Shown: positions 52,483-62,039 of the stretch, one piece after another
Layout of the letters: each line of letters starts with the position of its first letter
Position numbering within the stretch: position 1 is the stretch's first letter
Origin: Mucisphaera sp965279675
Lineage (GTDB): Bacteria > Planctomycetota > Phycisphaerae > Phycisphaerales > Phycisphaeraceae
Assembly: GCF_965279675.1 (NCBI RefSeq)
Contig: NZ_CBDIIJ010000002.1
Location: 372,001 to 436,000 of the forward strand
DNA: 64,000 nt
Reading direction: 5' to 3'
The notes under the pieces: generated by a model
Seen by the model: only the letters and a program-made list of their open reading frames with translations
Database searches by the model: none
What the model was told of the DNA's origin: nothing
Translations under genes and position numbers: made by a program

Positions 52483-53694
52483 TTAGAGGCTCTCGAACGC
52501 GCGGAACGCGGTTAGCACCACGGTATGGCCGTGGACGAGGGCTCTGCCGCCAACGGGGCCGATTTCTCCAGCTGCGAAGCAGCCGACGAGTGGGGGCTCC
52601 TCCAGGGCGGCGTAGGCGAGTTGTGCATCGACATCGGGCTGGTCGTACAGATTGATGCCACGCCCGGTGCAGGTGAACATCAGCCCCCCTGCTGCCGGGC
52701 CGTAGAGTCTTTGCGTTTCGAGGAGGAGATCGAAGTCGTCGGAGGCGGCTTTCTGGTCGCGGACGTGGAACTGGACGGTCTGGCCGACCGTGACCTGGGG
52801 ATCGCCGACGGCGACGTAACCGGCGTCCTGATCGACGCCTACGAGTCCACGGATGACGAAATCGCCGGGCCCGAAGCGCTTCTTGTATTCGTTGACAACC
52901 CTTCCGATGAGCAGCCCATTGCCTTCGACGAGCTGCTGGTCATCGGGTTCGAGTTCGCCGACCATGCCCTTGATGGCGTCGAGGGCGTTCTGGCCGCCTA
53001 GTTCCTGGACGATGTGGCGTTTGGATTTGGTGATGATGTAGGGCTTGCCAACGGGACGGCAGCCCTGGCTGACGGTGGTTTTGGCGGCGACGTGACCGCT
53101 TAGGATGCAGCCGATGGCTCCCTCGTTGAGGACCTGATCGTCTATGAGGAGGCGGTTTTTTCGGGGTCTGCGTGCGCCGCTGGCGAGTCCGCCAACGACT
53201 TCGGCGGGGCTGATGAGTTTCTGGAGTGCGGGCAGTGTCTTGATGAGGGGGGTGCTGAAGGGGTCGGCCATCAGCAGGGATAGCTGCTGTGAGCCGTCGA
53301 TTTCGAGATTGAGTTCTTCGGCGAGGACTTCGGGATCGCCTTGGTCGTCGCCCCAGCCGATTTGCTGGAAGCTGAAGGGCTGCAGCCGGCAGCCGGGCAG
53401 GTTGGCGGCGAGGACCGTGATGGCGGGTTCTTCTTCGATTTCCTGGGCACCGAAGACCACGCCACAGACGGACATTCCCAAGAGGCTTTGAGGTTCCAGT
53501 GCGTCTCGGATCCGGTCCCGGATGGTGTCGATCTGGGCGACGTGGTGCTGGGTGAAGAAGATGACGAGGAGGTGGACCTCGGGGAGTTCGGCGGCGGCGA
53601 TCTGATCGATCAGCTCGATCCCGGCGCGCTGAGGATCACTGGCTCGTGTGAGCGCAGATGCAAACCGAGGCTCGGGGGCGTTGGGCTGGTTCAT
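52483..53694 (-). CDS. FIST domain protein (putative small-ligand sensor)
   Basis: A 403-residue soluble protein with FIST_N (about 5-200: FASALTRASDPQRAGIELI, LLGMSVCGVVFGAQEIEE, VVGGLASGARRPRKNRLLI) and FIST_C (about 215-380: VVNEYKKRFGPGDFVIRGLVGVD, LMFTCTGRGINLYDQPDVD, GCFAAGEIGPVGGRALVHGHTVVLT). FIST domains are thought to bind small ligands such as amino acids. The ATG at 53694 is preferred; a GTG at 53739 would add 15 residues. No kinase or cyclase is attached, so output is unclear. Confidence 0.85.
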   Translation of the reverse strand: MNQPNAPEPRFASALTRASDPQRAGIELIDQIAAAELPEVHLLVIFFTQHHVAQIDTIRDRIRDALEPQSLLGMSVCGVVFGAQEIEEEPAITVLAANLPGCRLQPFSFQQIGWGDDQGDPEVLAEELNLEIDGSQQLSLLMADPFSTPLIKTLPALQKLISPAEVVGGLASGARRPRKNRLLIDDQVLNEGAIGCILSGHVAAKTTVSQGCRPVGKPYIITKSKRHIVQELGGQNALDAIKGMVGELEPDDQQLVEGNGLLIGRVVNEYKKRFGPGDFVIRGLVGVDQDAGYVAVGDPQVTVGQTVQFHVRDQKAASDDFDLLLETQRLYGPAAGGLMFTCTGRGINLYDQPDVDAQLAYAALEEPPLVGCFAAGEIGPVGGRALVHGHTVVLTAFRAFESL

Positions 53695-53791
53695 CGAATC
53701 AGCCCAGATGATAGCGTCAAAAACGTCCAAGTCGTCCACCTAAACAGGCCTCAGGTCCTGTTAAGGCGGCTGGATAACCTATCCAGGTGGT

Positions 53792-54337
53792 TCACATCGG
53801 CTTTTTATCGATCGTGGCGTCGTAGACGGAGAGGAGTTTCTGCTTGTCGAAGATCATTTCTTGGCGAGAGAGGCCGACGATGTCGTAGGTCTGGGTGAGT
53901 TCGATGGCGTCGACAGGGCAGGCTTCTTCGCACATGCCGCAGTAGATGCAGCGGAGCTCGTCGATCTCGAACTTGATGGGGTATTTCTCGCGGTCGTCCC
54001 AGGGGGATTCTTCGCCGACGATGTGGATGCAGTTGGCTGGGCAGGCGGTGGCGCACATGAAGCAGGCGACACAGCGGACGCGTCCCTGTTCATCGCGGTT
54101 GAGACGGTGGACACCCCGGAAGTTTGGGACGTGGAGCCCCCCTTCTTCGACGGGCAGGTCTTCACGGCGTTCTTCGGGGTACTGCATGGCGCGGTTGGAC
54201 TTGCCGCCGCCGACGGAGCCGAAGAAGTGTCGCAGGGTGGTGCCGAGGCCTTTGAAGACTTCCGGAAGGTAGAAGCCCTCTGCAGCGCTCAGTGGCGGCA
54301 GGTCGACGTTGATGATGTCCTTTTCGGCGATGGGCAT
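53792..54337 (-). CDS. nuoI: NADH-quinone oxidoreductase subunit I-like ferredoxin
   Basis: A 181-residue protein with two 4Fe-4S motifs: C89, C92, C95, C99 (CVACFMCATACP) and C130, C133, C136, C140 (CIYCGMCEEACP), plus the NuoI start GTTLRHFFG. In complex I it passes electrons toward the quinone site. No other nuo gene is adjacent: the neighbours are a FIST gene and trkH. It may be a dispersed complex I gene or a stand-alone electron carrier. Confidence 0.88.
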   Translation of the reverse strand: MPIAEKDIINVDLPPLSAAEGFYLPEVFKGLGTTLRHFFGSVGGGKSNRAMQYPEERREDLPVEEGGLHVPNFRGVHRLNRDEQGRVRCVACFMCATACPANCIHIVGEESPWDDREKYPIKFEIDELRCIYCGMCEEACPVDAIELTQTYDIVGLSRQEMIFDKQKLLSVYDATIDKKPM

Positions 54338-54432
54338 CGTGGGCTCCGGTGGGTGTCGGGGAAAAGTCAGATTGTTCGCGTTGTGAAGGGCCGGGTCAAG
54401 CCGTAGGTCTGGCCTGCCGTTCGGGGATGGGG

Positions 54433-55977
54433 TCAGTCTCTGGACCAGAATTTCGGCCAGACAAGGACGAGCAGGGCGAAGAGTTCCAGTCGGCCGAGGG
54501 CCATCAGGGCGCTGAGGACGAGGAGGGATGGGTCTGAGAACCAGCCGTAGTTGTCGGTGGGGCCAACAGCGTGGAAACCGGGGCCAACGTTGGCGAGGGT
54601 CGAGACGGCGGCGGAGGCGGCGGTGAGCATGTCGCAGGGGCTACCCTCGGGTTCCAGGACCATCAGGAGGCTGGCACCGACCCCCAGGAAGGTGATGAAC
54701 AGGAGGCAGTAGATGAGAGCGCCGAGCTTCATGTCGGCATCGACGACGGTGGAGCCCATGCGGAGGGGGCGGACGACGGCGGGTCGGTAGGCTCGTTCGA
54801 TGGCTTCGCCGATGATCTTGATGACGATCCAGACGCGGATGACCTTAAGCCCCCCTGCCGTGGAGCCGGCGCAGCCGCCGATGAGAAACATGGCGAAGAG
54901 GAGGGTTTTGGAGGCGATGGGCCAGAGTTCGAAGTCGGCGGTACAGAAGCCGGTGCCGGTCTGAAGGGCAACAGCCTGGAAGCCTCCGTAGCGGAGGGAC
55001 TGTCCGAGGGTGGCGTCGACGATGTGTCCTGCGGTGGTGACGATGGAGCCGCCGTAGAGTTCGAAGGTTATGACCAGGGTCGCGATGAGTTTGAGGGCGA
55101 GGTAGAAGCGGAGTTCGACATCGGTCCAGAGAATGGACCATCGGCGTTGGATGAGCAGGTAGAAGATGGCGAAGTTCACGCCGGCCAGGAGCATGAAGAG
55201 GATGGTCCAGAGGTCGAGGGCGACGGAGTCGTAATGGCCGATGGAGGCATCACGGGTGGAGAGGCCGCCGGTGGACATGACTGAGAGGGCGTGGCAGAGG
55301 CTGTCGAACCAGGAGATGACGCCTGTTGATTTGAAGGCGAAGAGGGCGAAGGCGGTGACGCCGAGGTAGAGGATCCAGAGGGTTCTGGCGGTTTCCCGGA
55401 TTCGTGGGCGGACGCCTTGCTGTTGGGGTCCTGGGGCTTCGGCGAAGAAGAGTTTGCGGCCGCCTGAGCCGAGGTTGGGCAGGACGGCGACGAAGAGAAC
55501 GACGATGCCGAGACCGCCCAGCCAGTGGGTGATCGCGCGCCAGAGCAGAAGGGAAGCAGGCAGGGCCTGGATCTCGCTCAGGACGGTAGCGCCGGTGGTG
55601 GTAAGGCCGGACATGGCCTCGAAGTAGGCGGCGGCGGGTGAGCTGAAGACGTGATCGGTATCGATCCCGCCGAACTGGACCCATGCGTAGAAGGGGATGC
55701 CGGCGAGGATAGCCCCGAGCAGCCAGCTGAGTGCGGTGAGGAGCATGGCGTCTCGGCGGCCGAAGTTCTCGATGGAGAGGCCGCGGCCAAGGGCGTAGGC
55801 GGTGGCGGAGATCAGCCCGCCGATGGCCATGGTGGTGGCGATGGCGAGGAGTGCGGCGCGATTGCCGGTGCCGCCTGTGATCAGCGGATAGATCTCCATG
55901 AGCAGCGGGAAGATCATGCTCGCGGTGAGGATCATCAGGACGAGGCCGAGTTGCCGGACGACAGCGAGGAGGTTCAT
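54433..55977 (-). CDS. trkH: Potassium uptake protein, TrkH family
   Basis: A 514-residue membrane channel subunit with about ten helices and four pore loops. Recognisable are EAMSGLTTTGATVL (first filter), MSTGGLSTRDASIGHYDS (second), TGTGFCTADFELWP (third) and TLANVGPGFHAVGPTDNYG (fourth). It moves potassium inward, gated by TrkA. It is directly downstream of trkA on the same strand (51 bp). Confidence 0.95.
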   Translation of the reverse strand: MNLLAVVRQLGLVLMILTASMIFPLLMEIYPLITGGTGNRAALLAIATTMAIGGLISATAYALGRGLSIENFGRRDAMLLTALSWLLGAILAGIPFYAWVQFGGIDTDHVFSSPAAAYFEAMSGLTTTGATVLSEIQALPASLLLWRAITHWLGGLGIVVLFVAVLPNLGSGGRKLFFAEAPGPQQQGVRPRIRETARTLWILYLGVTAFALFAFKSTGVISWFDSLCHALSVMSTGGLSTRDASIGHYDSVALDLWTILFMLLAGVNFAIFYLLIQRRWSILWTDVELRFYLALKLIATLVITFELYGGSIVTTAGHIVDATLGQSLRYGGFQAVALQTGTGFCTADFELWPIASKTLLFAMFLIGGCAGSTAGGLKVIRVWIVIKIIGEAIERAYRPAVVRPLRMGSTVVDADMKLGALIYCLLFITFLGVGASLLMVLEPEGSPCDMLTAASAAVSTLANVGPGFHAVGPTDNYGWFSDPSLLVLSALMALGRLELFALLVLVWPKFWSRD

Positions 55978-56028
55978 GCGGTGTGCTCTGGATCGGCTAG
56001 CGTTTCCATGGGCTGCCGGCTGGTCTGA

Positions 56029-57369
56029 TTAGCCGAGGAAAATGCCTCTGAGTTCTTTTTCTTTGGGCGTTGGTGTGATGACGACGGCGGTATCGCCGGC
56101 TTTGAGCTCGTCGGAGGCGCCGGGAACGAAGACACGATCATCGCGCTGGATCGCGGCGACGATGCTGCCTGATGGGAGTTTGAGTTGGCTCAGGGGTCTG
56201 TCGAGCACCTTGCGCGAGCGTGTGGAGACGTGGATTTCGAAGACCGAGGCGACGTCTCCTGCGATCTGGGCGAGCGGTCTCATGGGGCTGGTGTCGATGA
56301 GGCGTAGGATTTCCTCGACGGCGTTGCCGCGGGGTGAGAAGGCGCGGTCGATGCCGACGTGGCGCAGTAGGTGGAGATAGATCGGACGCTGCTGAACGGC
56401 GATGGCGGATTTGACGCCTAGTGATTTGGCCTGGGCTGCGGCGAGGATGTTGTTCTCGTCGTCATCGGTGACGGCGACGAAGGCATCGGCGAGATCGACG
56501 CGTTCTTCCTTCAGGGCGTCGGAGCGGATGGGGTCGTCGTTGAGGACGGTGACCCAGTCGAGCTTTTCGGCGAGTTCTTCGGCGCGCTGGCGGTCGGGCT
56601 CGAAGAGGCGGACGGAGAAGCGTCGGTTGCGGAGTTCGCGACAGATCCAGACGGCCTGGGTGGACCCGCCCATGATGATGATGGATCGGCGTGAGCCGGC
56701 GGAGGTGTCGAAGAGTTTGCGTGTCTGCGTGAGGCCTTCGGACTCGCCGATGAGCGTGATGATGTCGGAGGGGAGAATGGTGCTGGTGCCGGTGGGTAGG
56801 AAGGTGTCGCCTTTGCGTTCGATGCTGACGATACGAGCGGGGGTGGTGATTTTGAGGTCGCGGAGGGTGGTATTGGCGGCTTTGGCGTCTTTATCGACGA
56901 CGATGGACTGCATCTCGATTTCGCCACGGGCGAAGCGTTCGACGGCGACGGCTCCAGGTGAGCGGAGGACAGCGGCGATAGCCTGGGCGGTGGCGTGCTC
57001 GGGGCAGACGAGATGGTTGATGCCGAGGTGTCTGGCGTAGTCGAGGCCTTTTTTCTCGAAGTAGGGCGAGTGATGGACGCGGGCGATGCAGCGTTTGACG
57101 CCTACGGCCTTGGCGATGGAGCTGGAGAGGAGGTTGATCTCATCGATGTTGGTGGCGGCGATAAAAAGGTCGGCGGTGGCGACGCCGGCTTCGGCGAGGG
57201 TGTCGGCGCGGGTGCCGCTGCCGATGAGCATGCGGGTGTCGAGAGCGTCTTCGAGCTCGTCGAGGACGTCGGCGGACTGATCGATCAGCGTAACCGAGTG
57301 TTTACGGGCGGTAAGGACTTCGGCGGCATATCTGCCGACCTCGCCTCCGCCGCATATGACGATGTTCAT
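56029..57369 (-). CDS. trkA: Trk potassium uptake regulator TrkA
   Basis: A 446-residue cytoplasmic NAD(H)-binding gate of the Trk system with two RCK units. Rossmann motifs GGGEVGRYAAEVL (residue 7 on) and MGGSTQAVWICREL (about 234 on) start each half, each followed by a TrkA_C domain (about 140-220 and 370-446). It precedes trkH and diverges from the oxidoreductase at 57493 with a 123-base promoter region between. Confidence 0.95.
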   Translation of the reverse strand: MNIVICGGGEVGRYAAEVLTARKHSVTLIDQSADVLDELEDALDTRMLIGSGTRADTLAEAGVATADLFIAATNIDEINLLSSSIAKAVGVKRCIARVHHSPYFEKKGLDYARHLGINHLVCPEHATAQAIAAVLRSPGAVAVERFARGEIEMQSIVVDKDAKAANTTLRDLKITTPARIVSIERKGDTFLPTGTSTILPSDIITLIGESEGLTQTRKLFDTSAGSRRSIIIMGGSTQAVWICRELRNRRFSVRLFEPDRQRAEELAEKLDWVTVLNDDPIRSDALKEERVDLADAFVAVTDDDENNILAAAQAKSLGVKSAIAVQQRPIYLHLLRHVGIDRAFSPRGNAVEEILRLIDTSPMRPLAQIAGDVASVFEIHVSTRSRKVLDRPLSQLKLPSGSIVAAIQRDDRVFVPGASDELKAGDTAVVITPTPKEKELRGIFLG

Positions 57370-57492
57370 CGGCCGGTGCTCCGATCGGTCATTTTCATGT
57401 CTGCAAGTTTACTTGGGGTTGTGGCGAGCATCGAACGCGCAGGTGCTTAGGATGGTTCATCGGGCGGGCGGGGGTGAAGACAGGAGTTCGCT

Positions 57493-58533
57493 GTGCAGAT
57501 CGTGATGGTGAAGTCGTTTGGCGGGGTTGAGAACCTTGAGGTAGAGGAGCGGCCAACGCCTGCGCCGGGGGCGGGTGAGGTGTTGGTGCGGGTGACGTCG
57601 ATCGGGATGAATCATGCGGAGCTGATGGGGCGTCGTGGGGAGTACCGGCTTTCGACGGGTGACCCACCTTTTACGCCGGGGCTGGAAGCGGGTGGTGTGA
57701 TCGATGCGGTGGGCGTGGGGGTTTCGGAGGATCGTGTAGGCGAGCGGGTGGTCATCGGACCGGGTGCGCCGCGGATCGGGGATGGTGGCTATGGCGGGAC
57801 GTACCGGAGCCATTATGTGGTGGATGCGGCTCAGGCTCTCAAGGCGCCGGATGTTTTGAGTGACGAGCAACTGGGAGCCGTCTGGCTGCCTTACCTGACG
57901 GCGTGGGGGTGCCTGATCTGGAAACAGGGGCTGCAAGCGGGGCAGGTGGTGGGGTTGCCTGCGGCGTCGAGTTCGGTGGCGCTGGCGGCGGCACAGGTGG
58001 TGAGACAGTCGGGGGCGGTGCCGATCGGCTTCACGCGGAGTGAGGGCAAGGCGGAGCAGGTCCGGTCGCTGGAAACGGCGGTGTACGAGCATGTGATCGT
58101 GACGAACGATGAGAAGGGTGAGATGCGGCCCTGGCATCGCGATCTCAAAGGTCTCACGAACGGGCGGGGTGTCGACGTATTTTTTGATCCGGTGGCGTCG
58201 GGTGATTATCTGAATACTGAGATCCGATCCCTGGCGAATGACGGCTGTATTTGGGTCTACGGGCTGCTGGGGACAACGGGGGCGGTGGATGTGACGCCTC
58301 TGATTCGCAAGCGTGCGGCGATCCGTGGTTGGGGGCTGACGGAGTTGGTCGCGGCGGGTGAATCGGCCTGGCGGGAGGGGTGTGAGGCGGTGCTTTCGGG
58401 TTTTGCATCGGGGGTCTACCTGCAGCACATCGCACGGGTTTTTGGGCTGAGTGAGGTGCGTGAGGCTCATACGTATATGGAACGCGGGGAGCATCTGGGC
58501 AAGCTGGTCCTGGTGCCGGATGGTGGGGAATGA
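57493..58533 (+). CDS. Medium-chain NAD(P)H-dependent oxidoreductase (quinone-reductase-like)
   Basis: A 346-residue MDR-superfamily enzyme. The N-terminal GroES-like part (VEERPTPAPGAGEVLVRVTSIGMNHAELMGRRGEY, PFTPGLEAGGVIDAVG) lacks the catalytic-zinc Cys. The Rossmann part is GLPAASSSVALAAAQVV. This suggests a zinc-free quinone or enone reductase; the substrate is unknown. The GTG start has GGAG six bases upstream. An aldo/keto reductase follows 43 bp downstream, suggesting one transcript. Confidence 0.85.
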   Translation: MQIVMVKSFGGVENLEVEERPTPAPGAGEVLVRVTSIGMNHAELMGRRGEYRLSTGDPPFTPGLEAGGVIDAVGVGVSEDRVGERVVIGPGAPRIGDGGYGGTYRSHYVVDAAQALKAPDVLSDEQLGAVWLPYLTAWGCLIWKQGLQAGQVVGLPAASSSVALAAAQVVRQSGAVPIGFTRSEGKAEQVRSLETAVYEHVIVTNDEKGEMRPWHRDLKGLTNGRGVDVFFDPVASGDYLNTEIRSLANDGCIWVYGLLGTTGAVDVTPLIRKRAAIRGWGLTELVAAGESAWREGCEAVLSGFASGVYLQHIARVFGLSEVREAHTYMERGEHLGKLVLVPDGGE

Positions 58534-58576
58534 TGGGTTGGTCTGAGATTCAACGGGCAATCAAGCAGGAGCGGCG

Positions 58577-59809
58577 ATGACGACTTCGACAAGGACAAGC
58601 ACTGAGATGGTTTACAGGCGGTTTGGGCAGACTGGATTGCCGATGCCGGTGTTCTCGACAGGCGGGATGCGGTATCAGGATGGTTGGAAAGACAAGCCGC
58701 TGGACGAGATTCCAGCTGAGATTCAGGAGAACCTGAACAACACGATTCGGCGCGGATGGGAGCTTGGGATCACGCACATCGAGACGGCGAGGGGTTACGG
58801 TCCGAGCGAACGTCAGTTGGGTGTGGTGCTGCCTGAGTTGGATCGTGAGAAGCTGATCCTGCAGACAAAGATCGGGCCGACGGAAGAGGGGGATGAGTTT
58901 CTGGTGCACTTTGAAGAGTCGCTGGAGCGGTTGGGGGTGGATTATGTGGATCTGCTGTCACTACATGGCATCAATGACAGCAAGGACATCGTGAAGTCGC
59001 TGAAGGCGGGTGGGTGCCTGCAGGCGGCGAGGAAGCTGCAGAGCGAGGGGAAGGTGAAGTGGGTCGGTTTCTCGACGCACGGGTATACCGATGTGATATG
59101 CCGAGCGATCGATACGGATTGCTACGGCGGCTTCGATTACGTGAACCTGCACTGGTATTACATCTTCCAGCACAACTGGGCGGCTGTTGAAGCAGCAAGA
59201 GCGAGGGACATGGGGGTGTTCATCATCAGTCCCTCGGATAAGGGCGGGAAGCTGTATGACCCGCCTGACAAGCTGCGTGAGCTGTGTGAGCCGTTGGACC
59301 CGATGGTGTTCAATGATCTTTTCTGCCTGTCGCACTCGGAGGTGCACACGCTGAGCCTGGGTGCGGCTCGGCCGAGCGATTACGACAAGCACATGGAGAC
59401 GCTGGCTCTGTTGGATCGGGCGGATGAGTTGCTGCCGCCGATTGTGAAGCGTCTGGAAGATGCGATGGCGGAGACGGTGGGCGTGCGGCGGCCGGATGCC
59501 TGGACGAAGCTGGTGCCCGACGACCGGACGTCGCCTAGCGGGCTGAATCTGCCGATTCTTTTGTGGCTGCGGAATCTGGCGGTGGGTTGGGACCTGATCG
59601 AGTACGGCAAGATGCGTTTCAACCTGTTTGGCAGCGGTGGGGCCTGGTTCCCGGGGTATCGGCCGGCCGAGGCGCTGCCGACGATCAAGGACGAGGAATT
59701 GATTGAGGCGTGTTCAGGCTGTCCGGTGGCGGCGGCGGTACCGGAGATGCTGCGTGAGGCCCTGCAACTGATGGGCGGGGAGAAGGTGAAGCGTGAGAGT
59801 GCCTCGTAG
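58577..59809 (+). CDS. Aldo/keto reductase family protein
   Basis: A 410-residue TIM-barrel oxidoreductase: the family start YRRFGQTGLPMPVFSTGGMRYQ, catalytic Tyr in ETARGYGPSERQLG, Lys in LILQTKIGP and His in LLSLHGIND. The usual catalytic Asp (DTA) is Glu here (ETA). The C-terminal extension includes EACSGCP but not the full four-Cys ferredoxin set of Fe-S aldo/keto reductases. Probably co-transcribed with the upstream oxidoreductase; substrate unknown. Confidence 0.87.
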   Translation: MTTSTRTSTEMVYRRFGQTGLPMPVFSTGGMRYQDGWKDKPLDEIPAEIQENLNNTIRRGWELGITHIETARGYGPSERQLGVVLPELDREKLILQTKIGPTEEGDEFLVHFEESLERLGVDYVDLLSLHGINDSKDIVKSLKAGGCLQAARKLQSEGKVKWVGFSTHGYTDVICRAIDTDCYGGFDYVNLHWYYIFQHNWAAVEAARARDMGVFIISPSDKGGKLYDPPDKLRELCEPLDPMVFNDLFCLSHSEVHTLSLGAARPSDYDKHMETLALLDRADELLPPIVKRLEDAMAETVGVRRPDAWTKLVPDDRTSPSGLNLPILLWLRNLAVGWDLIEYGKMRFNLFGSGGAWFPGYRPAEALPTIKDEELIEACSGCPVAAAVPEMLREALQLMGGEKVKRESAS

Positions 59810-59900
59810 GAGGCTCGGGGCGGGGTCGCTGGCCGGGCTGGCGGGGGGTGGCTATTCTCGTGCCGGCGGCTGATGGCCGCTGGTCTTTAAGGAGTTTGCT

Positions 59901-61013
59901 TTGTCCGTTCCGTTGATCGATCTGGGCCGTCAGCACGAGCCCCTGGCCGACGAGATTCGTGAGATTTTCGATCGGATTGTGCGTACCAGTTCCTTCATCC
60001 TTGGCGAGGAGGTGGACCGGTTCGAGGAGCAGTTGGCGGCCTACGCGGGGACCAAGTTCGCCATTGGTGTGACTTCGGGCACTGATGCGTTGTTGATGGC
60101 GCTGATGGCTCTGGATATTGGGCCGGGCGATGAGGTGATTACGTCACCTTTCACGTTCTTCTCGACGGCGGGCGCGATCAGCCGGGTGGGGGCGAAACCG
60201 GTGTTCGTGGACATCAATCCGCGGACTTACAACCTGCGGTGGGAGTTGATCGAGGGGGCGATCACCGAGAAGACCAAGGCGATCATGCCGGTGCACCTGT
60301 TTGGGCTTTCGGCGCAGATGGACAAGATCATGGAGATCGCGAAGCGTCACGATCTGAAAGTGATCGAGGATGCGGCGCAGGCGTTGGGTGCGAAGTTTGA
60401 TGATCGGATGGTCGGGTCGATCGGGGATATCGGCTGTTACAGCTTCTACCCGACCAAGAACCTCGCGGCGATGGGTGATGCGGGTGCGCTGGTGACCAAT
60501 GACGGCGAACTGGCCTGCCGTCTGCGCCGGCTGCGTGTGCACGGCATGGATGATGTGGATCATTTTTCGGAAGTGGGCGGGAACTTCCGGCTGGATTCAC
60601 TCAAAGCGGCGATTCTGGCGTTTAAGTTGCCCCTACTCGACGGCTATGCCCGGCGTCGGCGGGCGCATGCGGATCGGTATGGGCAGCAGTTGGAGTCGCT
60701 GCCGATTGGGACGCCTTTTGAGGCGGAGACGCGGTACCACGTCTACAACCAGTACACCATCCGGGTGCATGGTGGCGCGCGGGAACCGCTTCGGCATCAT
60801 CTGACGGCTTGCGGGATCGGGAATCGGATTTACTACAGCCGTCCGCTTCACCTGCAGCCGTGCTACGCTGATCTGGGTCAGGGTGAGGGGAGTTTGCCTG
60901 CGGCCGAGGAAGCGGCCCAGGAAGTTCTGAGCCTGCCTGTGTTCCCCGAGCTGACGCACGACGAGCAGCAGCAGGTGATCGACGCGATCCGTGATTTCTG
61001 CCGAGCGGAATGA
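59901..61013 (+). CDS. DegT/DnrJ/EryC1/StrS family sugar aminotransferase (PLP)
   Basis: A 370-residue PLP enzyme that typically aminates nucleotide-linked keto sugars for surface polysaccharides. The Schiff-base Lys lies in SFYPTKNLAAMGDAGAL, the PLP Asp in VIEDAAQALGA, and TSGTDALLMALMAL and TSPFTFFSTAGAI bind the cofactor phosphate and substrate. The TTG start is supported by AAGGAG at 59889-59894. No other sugar-synthesis gene is present; mlaF follows 25 bp downstream. Confidence 0.92.
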   Translation: MSVPLIDLGRQHEPLADEIREIFDRIVRTSSFILGEEVDRFEEQLAAYAGTKFAIGVTSGTDALLMALMALDIGPGDEVITSPFTFFSTAGAISRVGAKPVFVDINPRTYNLRWELIEGAITEKTKAIMPVHLFGLSAQMDKIMEIAKRHDLKVIEDAAQALGAKFDDRMVGSIGDIGCYSFYPTKNLAAMGDAGALVTNDGELACRLRRLRVHGMDDVDHFSEVGGNFRLDSLKAAILAFKLPLLDGYARRRRAHADRYGQQLESLPIGTPFEAETRYHVYNQYTIRVHGGAREPLRHHLTACGIGNRIYYSRPLHLQPCYADLGQGEGSLPAAEEAAQEVLSLPVFPELTHDEQQQVIDAIRDFCRAE

Positions 61014-61038
61014 TTCGGGGCGTCCGGAGCGACAGGGC

Positions 61039-62001
61039 ATGAGCGAATCAAGGTCCGAACCCGTGTCGGCCGGTCTGAAGGAGGCGTCGAGTGCGCCCTG
61101 GATGGGACCGCCGACGGAGGTGGTTGGTGTCACACGGACGGAGGGTGGGCATCGGATTCGCCGGCCGGGTGGAGAGCCTCTGGTACGTCTGGTGAATGTC
61201 TCGAAGCGTTTCGGGTCTCAGCATGTGCTGCGAAATCTGTCGCTGGACATTCTTGAGGGCCAGTCGACGGTGATCATCGGTCCGTCGGGGACGGGCAAGA
61301 GCGTGCTGATCAAACACATTGTGGGGTTGCTGACGCCGGATGAGGGCGAGGTGTATTACCGCGGGGAGCGTGTGGATCAACTCGATGCGGCGGAGTTGGT
61401 GGAGGTTCGTAAGAAGATCGGATTTCTGTTTCAGATGGCCGCGTTGTTCGACTCGCTGAATGTGGGAGACAACGTTGCGTTTCCGCTGGTTGAGCACACG
61501 GATCTGGATAAAGCCGAGCGAGACGAGCGGGTGGACCGTGTGCTGCGGATGGTGGGCCTGTCGGGCTTGCAATCGCAGATGCCCTCCGAGTTGTCGGGTG
61601 GTCAGAAAAAGCGGGTGTCGCTGGCGCGGTCGATCGTGTTGGAGCCGGAGATGGTGCTTTACGACGAGCCGACGACGGGTCTGGACCCGATTCGGTCTGA
61701 CCTGATCAATGAGTTGATTGTCGGGCTGTCGACGCGGCTGGGGATCACGTCGGTGGTGGTCACACATGATATGAACAGTGCCTGCAAGATCGCGGATCGG
61801 ATGCTGCTGATCTATGACGGGAGCATTATTCACGATGGGCCGCCTGAGTCGTTCTGGAAGTCGGATAATGAGTTGGTGAAACGGTTTGTGCACGGCCAGG
61901 CGGATGCCGTCGATCTGGCGCTGATCCAGGAAGGTCTGGATGACACCGAGGAAGATGAGCGGGAGCGATCTGTGTCACGTGATGTGGCATCGGGGATCTG
62001 A
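61039..62001 (+). CDS. mlaF: ABC transporter ATPase, MlaF/Ttg2A type
   Basis: A 320-residue ATPase likely driving phospholipid or other lipid transport across the envelope. An N-terminal extension of about 50 residues precedes Walker A GPSGTGKS, signature LSGGQKKRVSLARS, Walker B EPEMVLYDEPTTGLDP and the switch His in VVVTHDM. The ATG at 61039 is chosen over one at 60991 inside the upstream gene. The substrate-binding gene mlaD follows; a permease gene (mlaE) is absent from both sides. Confidence 0.9.
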   Translation: MSESRSEPVSAGLKEASSAPWMGPPTEVVGVTRTEGGHRIRRPGGEPLVRLVNVSKRFGSQHVLRNLSLDILEGQSTVIIGPSGTGKSVLIKHIVGLLTPDEGEVYYRGERVDQLDAAELVEVRKKIGFLFQMAALFDSLNVGDNVAFPLVEHTDLDKAERDERVDRVLRMVGLSGLQSQMPSELSGGQKKRVSLARSIVLEPEMVLYDEPTTGLDPIRSDLINELIVGLSTRLGITSVVVTHDMNSACKIADRMLLIYDGSIIHDGPPESFWKSDNELVKRFVHGQADAVDLALIQEGLDDTEEDERERSVSRDVASGI

Positions 62002-62039
62002 GAAGATGTGTTACGGGTTGAACGGTCGAGAGGTTGGAT

